Shown: in pieces, positions 27,719 through 34,934 of the stretch
Layout of the letters: each line of letters starts with the position of its first letter
Numbering within the stretch: position 1 is the stretch's first letter
Origin: Terriglobia bacterium
Lineage (GTDB): Bacteria; Acidobacteriota; Terriglobia; Bryobacterales; Bryobacteraceae
Direction of reading: 5' to 3'
DNA length: 64,000 nucleotides
NCBI GenBank assembly: GCA_020073305.1
Contig: JAIQFK010000016.1
Location: 1-64,000, forward strand
The notes under the pieces: generated by a model
What the model was told of the DNA's origin: nothing
The model's database searches: none
What the model saw: only the letters and a program-made list of their open reading frames with translations
Translations under genes and position numbers: made by a program

Positions 27719-27852
27719 TGTCGTCTTTTCTATTAACGGAATTTATAGAGAAGGCTGATGAGGGCAGGGGCGGCGCGGAGCGCGCGCGTGCCGCAGGAAC
27801 ACGGTTGAATCTCTAGGCCCACACAGGATCAGCAAGCGCTAGACTATCGTCC

Positions 27853-28233
27853 ATGATGTCCCGAATGAACCACACCGACCGCGAAAGAGTTCGGATCGGT
27901 GTTGCTCGTGCGCGCGTCACGAGCGTGACTCCAAAGCGAGTCGAATACCTTGACGAACTGGGACAGGAGTGGTTTGTTGACCTGGAGCAATGTGCTCGAA
28001 ACTGGGTTCAATATTGTAGTGACCATGAACAGGATTTCGAACGGGTGCCTGGTGTGTCAGCAGAAAGCGCCGCCAGGTGGCGCGCGCGCTGCGTCGGGCA
28101 GCGCAGTCTAACGTGGGTTGAGTTCATGAATGCGCGATGTACTAGATTGGAGTTCGAGAGTAACCAAGCAGCCTATGCGCACTTGCTAACACCGTTGCGG
28201 AAGGCTGGCTGGCACACGTTTGATACGAATTGA
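27853..28233 (+). CDS. Hypothetical protein
   Basis: A 126-residue protein I do not recognise. An N-terminal charged region (RVRIGVARARVTSVTPKRVEYLDELGQEWFVDLEQCARNW) looks like a small beta-barrel. Then comes a helical part with three cysteines and a tryptophan-rich stretch ending in LLTPLRKAGWHTFDTN. Three clustered ATG codons (27853, 27856, 27865) could start it, and none has a clear ribosome-binding site. Base composition is lower in G+C than the flanking chromosome. It lies about 135 bases inside the left inverted repeat, so it may be cargo of the element. Confidence 0.45.
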   Translation: MMSRMNHTDRERVRIGVARARVTSVTPKRVEYLDELGQEWFVDLEQCARNWVQYCSDHEQDFERVPGVSAESAARWRARCVGQRSLTWVEFMNARCTRLEFESNQAAYAHLLTPLRKAGWHTFDTN

Positions 28234-28330
28234 CCAGCAGCTCTGTTCTTATTTTCAGAGAACACCCCGTCATAGAACCTGCGAAAGCACCGGCCAGAAT
28301 TGGCATCACAGCGACTGCAAACCGCACTGA

Positions 28331-28381
28331 ACCTGGAAAACCTGGAACCTGGAAAACCTGGGAAAACCTGGGGACACCTGC
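28331..28381. repeat. AACCTGGAAA tandem array
   Basis: Five to six imperfect copies of an 8-10 base A-A-C-C-T-G-G-(A)n unit lie directly before the left 129-bp repeat. It is similar in style to the array behind the insertion sequence at 1524-1575 read on the other strand. Together with the next element it fills most of the 425 bases (28234-28658) between genes; I see no other gene there. Confidence 0.7.
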
Positions 28382-28390
28382 GTGTTTTCC

Positions 28391-28519
28391 AGATTCCAAA
28401 CCAAGTAAACCGGGCAAAGGGCAAAAAAAAACGCGAAACGCGGAACGAAACGAACTTCCAGATTCTGAAATGAAAACCAGGAAACATGCGGGCTGTCCCC
28501 GTGGCCTCCCGTGGCCTCC
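28391..28519 (+). repeat. 129-bp direct repeat, left copy
   Basis: Identical to 30456-30605 apart from one A in a homopolymer (9 versus 10) and two fewer copies of the terminal decamer CGTGGCCTCC (2 versus 4). It contains a nine-A run, CGCGAAACGCG and purine-rich sequence. The pair brackets the ATPase/partner genes. Confidence 0.95.
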
Positions 28520-28658
28520 ATGACCTTGCCCCCCAGCACGCCGTCCCGCCCCAAATAAAAGGGGGGGAAAGTGCCCGCACTCATCAACGCGGCGGCTGAG
28601 TCGTGGGGCCCGCACAGTGGGCTGCGATATCATAGCGGAACAGCAGACTGGCCTTTCG

Positions 28659-29807
28659 ATGATTATCTCTCGGCTCGTTCTTAAGAACTGGCGAAACTTC
28701 CGCGTGTTAGATGTTCCATTGACCGATCGAGTTTTTGTGATTGGCCCCAACGCGTCTGGAAAATCGAATATGTTGGACGTATTGCGATTCCTGCGGGACA
28801 TAGCCAAACCCGGAGGTGGGCTTCAACGTGCCATCACTCAACGCGGTGGTCTTTCCAAAGTACGCTGTCTGGCTGCAAGAAAAGAACCAGACATCGAGGT
28901 AGCTGTAGAACTATCCGAAAATGGAACCGGTGGGGTGACCTGGAAATACGACATTGGAATCACACAGCAGGTCCGAGGTTATCGCCAGCCTATCCTTCGA
29001 TACGAGAGGGTATGGAAGGGCAATTCGCTGGTCACGGAAAGGCCTGACGCCGATGACAGGCGTGACGAATTGCGCCTCACCCAGACGCACCTTGAGCAGA
29101 TCAACTCCAACGCGCAGTTTCGAGAGATCGCGAGATTCTTTGAGTCCATTCGTTATCTGCACCTAGTGCCCCAGCTACTCAGGCACCCGGAAGCCTTTCA
29201 AGGGCCCGCTATCCCAGACGATCCGTATGGGCGTAATTTCCTTGAGATGGTTGTCAAGACGCCTGAAAAGACGCGGAGATCGAGGCTCAGGCGAATTGAG
29301 GCTGCCCTGCGCGAGGCCGTGCCACAACTTAAGAACCTCACGGACACAAAGGACGAAGCTGGTGTTCCGCACCTTGAGGCTACGTACGCTCACTGGCGTC
29401 CCAATGCCGGTCGACAACGAGAAGATCAATTTTCGGATGGGACTATACGTCTAATCGGCCTTTTCTGGTCACTTCTTGAAGGCGAAGCCCCTCTCCTTCT
29501 AGAAGAACCTGAACTCTCGCTGCATTCTGGAATTGTACAAAAGCTGCCAGCGTTGTTCTACCGATTGCAAAAGAAAAGAAAGCGACAAATCTTTGTCAGC
29601 ACCCACAGCTGGGATCTTCTGTCCCAGAAAAGCATAGGCGGCGAAGAGGTCGTGATGTTGAAACCTGATAAAGAGGGCACCGTAGCCGACGTCGCTTCAT
29701 CCGTCGAAGAAGTCCGGGACCTCCTTGATGCTGGCTTGAGTGTGGCAGACGCAGCGCTACCACAAACAATTCCGGCTAATCTTCGTCAGCTTGACTTACT
29801 CGAATGA
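28659..29807 (+). CDS. SMC/OLD-type AAA ATPase of a two-gene defence-like cassette
   Basis: A 382-residue ATPase of the AAA_15/AAA_21 (RecF/OLD-like) group. It begins IISRLVLKNWRNF, then Walker A GPNASGKS (about 29-36), an ABC-like signature FSDGTIRLIGL (about 257-267), a Walker B LLLEEPELSLH (about 278-288, with the EEPE form) and the switch VSTHSWDLL (about 311-319). The region between Walker A and the signature is about 220 residues. It lacks a TOPRIM domain of its own, but the next gene, overlapping by ATGA, supplies a TOPRIM-like protein. Anti-phage systems such as PARIS, split OLD and Septu have this layout; function here is inference. I start at the ATG at 28659; an in-frame GTG at 28617 is possible. 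G+C is visibly lower than in the chromosome. Confidence 0.85.
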   Translation: MIISRLVLKNWRNFRVLDVPLTDRVFVIGPNASGKSNMLDVLRFLRDIAKPGGGLQRAITQRGGLSKVRCLAARKEPDIEVAVELSENGTGGVTWKYDIGITQQVRGYRQPILRYERVWKGNSLVTERPDADDRRDELRLTQTHLEQINSNAQFREIARFFESIRYLHLVPQLLRHPEAFQGPAIPDDPYGRNFLEMVVKTPEKTRRSRLRRIEAALREAVPQLKNLTDTKDEAGVPHLEATYAHWRPNAGRQREDQFSDGTIRLIGLFWSLLEGEAPLLLEEPELSLHSGIVQKLPALFYRLQKKRKRQIFVSTHSWDLLSQKSIGGEEVVMLKPDKEGTVADVASSVEEVRDLLDAGLSVADAALPQTIPANLRQLDLLE

Positions 29808-30409
29808 GTGTCGTTCCAGTAAACCTCGCCACCGAGGATGAACTGAGCGAGGTCGTCCTGCTAAGGATACTCACGCGCTTAAGGAGATATGCTGTAGGGA
29901 CCGCGTATCGACGTGGCGGTTACGGCTACTTGAGGAGAACCATCCACGGCTGGAACCGTGCGGCGAGAGGCATACCCTTTATCGTACTAACGGACCTGGA
30001 CAATTCCGAGTGTCCGAGTAGGCTTATCGAAGACTGGCTGGACGTCCCTAAGCACCCAAATCTTCTCTTCAGGGTCGCAATTCGTGAAGTGGAGGCTTGG
30101 CTGCTCGCGGATAGGGTGAATTTCTCCAGATTCCTCGCCATAGCGCAAGAGTTGGTGCCAATCGATAGCGACGGTCTAGACGACCCGAAGGCAACTCTGG
30201 TGAACTTGGCAAGGCAGTCGCGTTTGAAGGCAATTCGTGATCGCATCGTGCCCAAGCGGGACAGTACAGCAAAACAAGGACCCGACTACAACGCATGCCT
30301 TGGTTCGTTTGTACGCGACAATTGGGATATTGACGCGGCAAGAGCCGCATCACTCAGCCTTGCAAAAACGGTCAACAGATTGAGGGTATTCAAGCCGGTG
30401 TGGACCTGA
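29804..30409 (+). CDS. TOPRIM/DUF4276-like effector partner
   Basis: A 201-residue protein. The order of acidic motifs suggests a TOPRIM-like nuclease fold: TEDELSEVVLLRIL (about 9-22, the conserved glutamates), FIVLTDLDN (about 64-72, the DxD unit) and AIREVEAWLLADR (about 92-104). The REVEAWLLAD stretch is typical of DUF4276/RloB-type proteins. It overlaps the ATPase gene by four bases, so the two are made together. In PARIS-type systems the ATPase holds the TOPRIM effector until a phage trigger releases it to cut RNA or DNA; the same is proposed here only by analogy. The family assignment was made by eye. Confidence 0.7.
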   Translation: MSVVPVNLATEDELSEVVLLRILTRLRRYAVGTAYRRGGYGYLRRTIHGWNRAARGIPFIVLTDLDNSECPSRLIEDWLDVPKHPNLLFRVAIREVEAWLLADRVNFSRFLAIAQELVPIDSDGLDDPKATLVNLARQSRLKAIRDRIVPKRDSTAKQGPDYNACLGSFVRDNWDIDAARAASLSLAKTVNRLRVFKPVWT

Positions 30410-30455
30410 CCTGCCTCGGTTTTCTCTACCAACCGTGATAGGAAGCCAGGGGAGT

Positions 30456-30605
30456 AGATTCCAAACCAAGTAAACCGGGCAAAGGGCAAAAAAAAAACGC
30501 GAAACGCGGAACGAAACGAACTTCCAGATTCTGAAATGAAAACCAGGAAACATGCGGGCTGTCCCCGTGGCCTCCCGTGGCCTCCCGTGGCCTCCCGTGG
30601 CCTCC
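30456..30605 (+). repeat. 150-bp direct repeat, right copy
   Basis: Second copy of the repeat at 28391-28519, longer by one A and by two CGTGGCCTCC decamers (four tandem copies at 30566-30605). It begins 46 bases after the stop of the TOPRIM-like gene. The rest of this 497-base intergenic stretch (30410-30906) holds only the promoter module at 30788. Confidence 0.95.
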
Positions 30606-30787
30606 CCCCGTTGAGCAGGCGATTCTAACCTTGAAGTGGTCATCTCGCGTTCACCCATCGCGCTCAATGATCACGATCTCACCGGCTCCGCGCCGTTCCT
30701 TTTCCACACGCGGCCCAGAATTGGATAGCACCGGGTAGCGAGCGGAGGGTCGAGTACCATAAAGATACTCCTCAAATGAACAGGCCC

Positions 30788-30816
30788 TTTACACCTGAAA
30801 ATGCTGGGCGCAGAAT
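30788..30816 (+). promoter_or_regulatory. Shared promoter module, copy 1
   Basis: TTTACA, a 17-base spacer and CAGAAT, inside a conserved block (30781-30825) that also occurs at 31548 and 34418. It precedes the membrane protein gene at 30907 by about 90 bases. Confidence 0.6.
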
Positions 30817-30906
30817 TATCCTGTAAACGCCACGCAGAAGTAAACAGGTTTGATGTTCATTATGTAGTCAGGGCGTGGCTCGATAAGACCACGAAAGGAG
30901 GTCATT

Positions 30907-31263
30907 ATGACGACCGCGTCTGTCGGTGATTCGCCCGACCACCGCGCTGCCATGGACAGGAGCCTCCACGATATTGCGTGGGGTCTGCTGTTGACACTTA
31001 CGGGTGTTGTTTGGCTTGTTCCCGAGGAAAGAGTCCCACATGGAGCCTGGCTCTTTGGGGTCGCCGCCATTCTTCTCGGTGTCAATGTCATCCGTTACTT
31101 CAACCAAGTCGGCGTCAATGCATTTTCGACGGTCCTTGGCGTCATCGCGCTCATCGCCGCACTCGGCCAGTTCTGGCGGACGGATCTGCCGTTGTTCGCG
31201 ATCTGCCTCATCGTTATCGGGGTCAGTCTCTTAGCGAAGCGCCTCTTCACCCGAGCCACATAG
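30907..31263 (+). CDS. Small four-helix membrane protein
   Basis: A 118-residue protein with a short polar N-terminus and four hydrophobic segments at about 22-40, 45-60, 70-88 and 92-110 (for example WGLLLTLTGVVWLVP and FAICLIVIGVSLLA). The layout resembles DUF5668/LiaF-type N-terminal membrane modules, without certainty. A very strong AAAGGAGGTC site lies six bases before the ATG. It shares its promoter module and ribosome-binding site style with two genes for small secreted proteins (31695, 34492), so the three are probably co-regulated, perhaps in an envelope-stress response. Confidence 0.7.
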   Translation: MTTASVGDSPDHRAAMDRSLHDIAWGLLLTLTGVVWLVPEERVPHGAWLFGVAAILLGVNVIRYFNQVGVNAFSTVLGVIALIAALGQFWRTDLPLFAICLIVIGVSLLAKRLFTRAT

Positions 31264-31347
31264 AGAGCGTACAAGGCTGCGCGCGCGCCGAGCGGCACGC
31301 CAAACCTCAGCCCTCTGCATAAATTCTGATTATACATGCACTGCTGT

Positions 31348-31400
31348 AGATAATAATTCCTTATCGAAGTGTAACTTTAGCGCTCTCTGTCTCCTATCCC
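31348..31400 (-). repeat. Right imperfect terminal inverted repeat
   Basis: Reverse complement partner of 27666-27718 (42 of 53 positions). It lies in the 431-base intergenic region 31264-31694, which also holds the right direct repeat and promoter copy 2. Confidence 0.75.
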
Positions 31401-31415
31401 GTCAAACGAGGAGAG
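31401..31415. repeat. 15-bp direct repeat, right
   Basis: GTCAAACGAGGAGAG, one mismatch from 27651-27665, same orientation, directly abutting the right inverted repeat. Confidence 0.7.
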
Positions 31416-31554
31416 AGCCGGGCCGGGGAAAGCGGAGAGACGCACTGGTCGCACGCCAGGCATCGCCGCAAAGCCAGCGCCGCTGCAAACCTACTTTCTC
31501 ATCGAAAAACGCGTCCGCCCCCTTTCATCTCCTAATTACGCTGTTATCAGACCC

Positions 31555-31583
31555 TTTACACCTAAATATTCCGGGTGCACAAT
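31555..31583 (+). promoter_or_regulatory. Shared promoter module, copy 2
   Basis: TTTACA, a 17-base spacer and CACAAT, within a conserved block (31548-31592) shared with copies 1 and 3. About 110 bases upstream of the gene at 31695. Confidence 0.65.
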
Positions 31584-31694
31584 GATCCTGTAATTGCCTC
31601 GAAGACGCACGGCAGCGGAAGTTAACGGGAGAGTCGGACACAAGGAGCAACCGGCGCTCAAAGGAAAACGCCGGCGTGGCGGAAGGAGGTCCTC

Positions 31695-32072
31695 ATGTTC
31701 AGGAACGAGCTTGCGATCCTGCTGGCTGCCCTGATGGCGCTGCCCTTGCAGGCCGGCCAGCAGGCTTCACCGACTGTTCAAGAGCAGGTCGGGCGGATTT
31801 CCAAAGGGTCCATTATCGAAGTAAAGACGAAGTTGAAGAAAATGAAAAGGGTCAGTGGCCGGCTCGGCGAAGTGACCGCGGACGGTTTCGAGGTGCAGGT
31901 GGCGCAGGGACAGAAGGTGGACAACGTCAAACTGAGCTTCGCCGATGTCAAGAGCGTCGCCGAGAAGCCGCAGAATAAGGGAACTCACCCGGTAGTGTGG
32001 GTGCTGGCCGGTGTGGGCATAGCCTTAACGGTCCTGTTGGTGGTCGCCCTGGCTGTCGCTAGAGGGAATTAG
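31695..32072 (+). CDS. Small secreted/anchored SH3-like protein, paralog 1
   Basis: A 125-residue protein with an N-terminal signal (FRNELAILLAALMALPLQAGQ), a short beta-rich domain (about 35-92: GSIIEVKTKLKKMKRVSGRLGEVTADGFEVQ...VDNVKLSFADVKSV) that looks like an SH3 or Sm-like barrel, and a C-terminal membrane helix (about 100-121). It is a close paralog of 34492-34875 and shares with it promoter, spacing and the GGAAGGAGGTCC ribosome-binding site. Function unknown; such small barrels are common in acidobacterial envelope proteins. Confidence 0.8.
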   Translation: MFRNELAILLAALMALPLQAGQQASPTVQEQVGRISKGSIIEVKTKLKKMKRVSGRLGEVTADGFEVQVAQGQKVDNVKLSFADVKSVAEKPQNKGTHPVVWVLAGVGIALTVLLVVALAVARGN

Positions 32073-32122
32073 CAAGGACCGCACTCCGAGGTTCCGACCG
32101 GACGGAAACGGGGGGAGACACA

Positions 32123-33613
32123 TCATCGCGGGTTCAAGACTGTCAACCGCGTGCTGGGCGTTCGCGTCGATGGAGTGTAATTCTCATCCACGACATAGAT
32201 GTCCACCTCACCGGGATTGACAAATAGCTCAGCGGGGACTTTCGCCGTGAGTACGTGGCCTGCCGCCACTGTCTTGAGTTTACGGTTCTGAAACACGATG
32301 GAGCTCTTCCTGTTCGCAGAAGAAGAGAGTCGCACCCACATGGCCGACGAGCCATCCGGCTGGACATTAAATGGCTTTCCGGCGACCACTTCTGTGGGGC
32401 CGAAGGCTTGAATCGTCCCCAATGGCTGCAGGGGCAACTGCTCGTCCACGGACGTTGAACCCTCCGCGGGTTTAAGTTGGTACAAACCGGCGCCGATCAG
32501 AATAGCGAGAGCACATCCGGCGGCGATGGGAACCAGCTTCTTCCAGGGTGCTGCAGGTGCGCCGCTCATTCTCTTTTTCTGAGCGAGACATCGCTTTTCG
32601 ACCAGGTGCCAGGACAACGCGGCCACGGCCGTCGCAATGACAAGTGAGGACGCGGCGTTCAGCGGCGGGGACCAGTTCGGAAAGTACTTGGCCATTACTT
32701 GTTGGACCGGCCAACCGTAGATGTACAACCCGTACGAATAGTCGCCGGGCAGATGGATCGCTGACAGAAATCTCGAGAAACCAAAGCACAACACGAAGTA
32801 ACAGGTAAAGAAGAAAAAGACGGGACCGAATGCCGGGGTCCGAGCATAGTTGTTCGCGGCCAGGAAGAGCACAACCAGCCAGATATTGCTTATCAGAACT
32901 TTATCACTCCATAGTGCGCAGAGGGCGCCCAGTAGGAACAACCCGGAACAGGCCATGTTGTTATCGGTCTCGCCGAAGACGAGAATCCACCTGGGAGCAA
33001 CCAGGCCAACAATCGCAATCGCGCCGAGCGCCGTGGTCAGCCATTCCCGGCGACGTCCGCGAAATATCCAGAGCAGAACCGCAGCCAGGAGATACAGTCG
33101 AACCTCCAGAAACAAAGACCACAGCGGTCCATTCACTGGTTTTCCGGCGAATACCCCGGGCAGAATAAATCTCGTGCGGAGCAGCAGGAGATTCCCAAGA
33201 AAATAATTCCAGGTATCGTGGTGGGCCAAATACTGGTTTACCGGCAGTGTGGTGAGAGCCGATCCGAGCACAAAGACGATCAGTACGAGGCATACGAAGA
33301 GAGCCGGCAGGATCCGCAAAGCGCGAGAGACCAGCCAACTCACAAGATCCGGTTTGTTCAAGAAACTATTGGTAACCAACAGCCCGCTGATAAAGAAAAA
33401 GACGTGGAGCGCGAAGAGCCCGCTGTAGATCGAACCGTTCCAGGCGGCCATAGGGTCGACGCCTGAACCAACGATGGCATACGAATGTCCAACGATAACG
33501 AGGGAGGCGGCGATTAAGCGGAGGAGGTCGAGACTGTTTCTTCGGCTTCCAAGATGCGCAGCCAGGAAGTTTCCGTTGGTCGGTAACACAATAGGAAAAG
33601 GGGACAGACGCAT
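32123..33613 (-). CDS. Acyltransferase 3 family membrane protein with C-terminal TIG-like domain
   Basis: A 496-residue protein. Residues about 25-375 form the acyltransferase_3 domain with ten or so membrane helices, starting NSLDLLRLIAASLVIVGHSYAIVG (the conserved histidine for acetyl transfer) and with the later LHVFFFISGLLVTNSFLNKPD. A soluble tail (about 395-496; IQAFGPTEVVAGKPFNVQPDG...PAELFVNPGEVDIYVVDEN) resembles an IPT/TIG immunoglobulin-like fold, an unusual addition. The enzyme probably O-acylates a surface polysaccharide or glycolipid at the membrane. It is convergent with the gene ending at 32072. Confidence 0.85.
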   Translation of the reverse strand: MRLSPFPIVLPTNGNFLAAHLGSRRNSLDLLRLIAASLVIVGHSYAIVGSGVDPMAAWNGSIYSGLFALHVFFFISGLLVTNSFLNKPDLVSWLVSRALRILPALFVCLVLIVFVLGSALTTLPVNQYLAHHDTWNYFLGNLLLLRTRFILPGVFAGKPVNGPLWSLFLEVRLYLLAAVLLWIFRGRRREWLTTALGAIAIVGLVAPRWILVFGETDNNMACSGLFLLGALCALWSDKVLISNIWLVVLFLAANNYARTPAFGPVFFFFTCYFVLCFGFSRFLSAIHLPGDYSYGLYIYGWPVQQVMAKYFPNWSPPLNAASSLVIATAVAALSWHLVEKRCLAQKKRMSGAPAAPWKKLVPIAAGCALAILIGAGLYQLKPAEGSTSVDEQLPLQPLGTIQAFGPTEVVAGKPFNVQPDGSSAMWVRLSSSANRKSSIVFQNRKLKTVAAGHVLTAKVPAELFVNPGEVDIYVVDENYTPSTRTPSTRLTVLNPR

Positions 33614-33681
33614 TTATCGCACATCAGGCATGGGCAGTGCACGCGCGTCGCCTTTGGAAAAAAGCGTCGTCCCCTTTTAAC

Positions 33682-34110
33682 CTACTGTTGCACTGATTTG
33701 AGATAGTCAGTCAAGTGGAAGACCCGTAAGTTGAGTTCGTGGGAGCCCGCATAGTCAGGTCGCGACTCAAACAACGGACCCCAAACCGGCATGTCTTTCG
33801 AGCCGTGCGCGCTCAGATTCTCCTGCCCCCTTAGAATGGCGCCAACCCGCAGAGACGGGAACTTACCCTGATTACGAATGGCCAGCGTGGTCAGGTCGGG
33901 AGGCGGGGTCTTGAGTGCGGGCGTCGCAGGTCCGTTGCCCTTGGCATCCTTGCCATGGCAGGAGGCGCAATAGGCTATATACATCTCCTGACCGGACGCT
34001 GGATTGGTTTGGCTTATCGGGGTTTTCTTGATGGCGACTTTGTCACTTGCCGCCGAGTAGGCAAGCGCTCCGAAGAGTGGCACCAAAAGCAAGCTATTGC
34101 GTAATCCCAT
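33682..34110 (-). CDS. Secreted mono-heme cytochrome c
   Basis: A 142-residue protein with a signal peptide (about 1-20) and one heme site CASCH (about 48-52) in the context SGQEMYIAYCASCHGKDAKGNGPATPALK. A methionine in KDMPVWGPLF (about 105) is the likely sixth ligand, and LTDYLKSVQQ closes the fold. It is a class I cytochrome c for electron transfer outside the cytoplasm. The ATG at 34110 has AAGGAGAC just upstream. The 381 bases to the next gene (34111-34491) contain a 14-base perfect palindrome CGCCGCATGCGGCG (34129-34142) and promoter copy 3; nothing else is recognisable there. Confidence 0.87.
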   Translation of the reverse strand: MGLRNSLLLVPLFGALAYSAASDKVAIKKTPISQTNPASGQEMYIAYCASCHGKDAKGNGPATPALKTPPPDLTTLAIRNQGKFPSLRVGAILRGQENLSAHGSKDMPVWGPLFESRPDYAGSHELNLRVFHLTDYLKSVQQ

Positions 34111-34424
34111 AATGTCTCCTTTGGGCGCCGCCGCATGCGGCGTCGGTGAGCACGACCGCGAGTGTTGGTGTTCCCTGGCGCTAGAGGGAGTGGAGATCGA
34201 ACGCGTTCATGCGCAGAACCAAGCCACTCTAGCGAGTCAGGAACCAGCCCTTCCGGTCTTGTTCTTTGTGGGGCCTTTACTTAGCCAAGCGCACTTCCGC
34301 TTCCCGAAATGATTTTGCGCCTGCTTCGTCCCGTTGTCAATGAGGAGAAAGGTTGAAAATCTCCAGCCGCCTTCGGCAATTGTCTTCATGCATCGGACAG
34401 GGATTCTAAAATATCAACAGACCC

Positions 34425-34453
34425 TTTACGCCTAAACACTCCGGGCGCACAAT
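34425..34453 (+). promoter_or_regulatory. Shared promoter module, copy 3
   Basis: TTTACG, a 17-base spacer and CACAAT inside a conserved block (34418-34462). About 40 bases upstream of the gene at 34492. Confidence 0.65.
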
Positions 34454-34491
34454 GATCCCGCAGCCTACCGCACTAAGGGAAGGAGGTCCGC

Positions 34492-34875
34492 ATGTTCAGG
34501 AACGGGCTCGCGATTCTGCTGGCTGTTCTGATGGTGTTGCCTTTGCAGGCTGGCCAGCGGGCTTCACCGACTGTGCAAGAACAAGTCGGGCAGATCGCCA
34601 AAGGGTCCATCATCGGAGTCAAGACCAAGCTCAAGGCCATGAAAAAGATCACTGGCCGGCTCGGCGAAGTGACCGCAGAGGGTTTCGAGGTGCAGGTGGC
34701 GCGGGGGCAGAAGGTGGACAACGTCAAATTGCGCTTCGCCGAGGTCAAATCGGTCAAGATCGTGGGTAAGGAATCCAGGGCTGAGCGCGCCGTTGTCTAT
34801 GCTATTCTTGCCGGGGTGGCTACCGTCGTGGTAGTGCTTGTCGTCGTCTTGATCCAATACCGTCACAATGAGTAG
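34492..34875 (+). CDS. Small secreted/anchored SH3-like protein, paralog 2
   Basis: A 127-residue paralog of 31695-32072. The first 90 residues align nearly without gaps (FRNGLAILLAVLMVLPLQAGQ, then GSIIGVKTKLKAMKKITGRLGEVTAEGFEVQ), and the C-terminal helix (about 101-121) is diverged. Promoter module and GGAAGGAGGTCC site are also shared, so the duplication included the control region. It is followed after 59 bases by a third, more distant member. Confidence 0.8.
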   Translation: MFRNGLAILLAVLMVLPLQAGQRASPTVQEQVGQIAKGSIIGVKTKLKAMKKITGRLGEVTAEGFEVQVARGQKVDNVKLRFAEVKSVKIVGKESRAERAVVYAILAGVATVVVVLVVVLIQYRHNE

Positions 34876-34934
34876 TCCGGCTTCTGTCGTGCTCTATCCC
34901 ACGACGTGCGCCAAGAACCTGCGAAGGAGGCGAA

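Larger units (their letters stand above)
27666..31400. mobile_element. Putative old transposon-like element carrying an AAA/TOPRIM-like cassette
   Basis: The two 53-base inverted repeats and the abutting 15-base direct repeats delimit about 3.7 kb, the geometry of a transposed unit with a target duplication. No transposase is encoded, so it would be non-autonomous or decayed. Contents: an unknown small gene, a two-gene ATPase cassette with its own flanking direct repeats, and a small membrane protein gene. The last has a promoter module also found twice outside the element, so the element may have captured host DNA, or the repeats may have another origin. Confidence 0.5.

Noticed and set aside
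28321-28520. CRISPR array
   Set aside because: The repeated units are contiguous low-complexity 8-10-mers without spacers of even length.
28173-28580. 135-codon minus-strand frame through the left large repeat
   Set aside because: It translates the tandem array and repeat into low-complexity sequence (FPGFPG-like); the corresponding frame in the right copy is not kept open in the same way.
30456-30605. Integron attC site
   Set aside because: No GTTRRRY core or paired R/L boxes with the expected spacing; copies are direct, not single-site palindromes.
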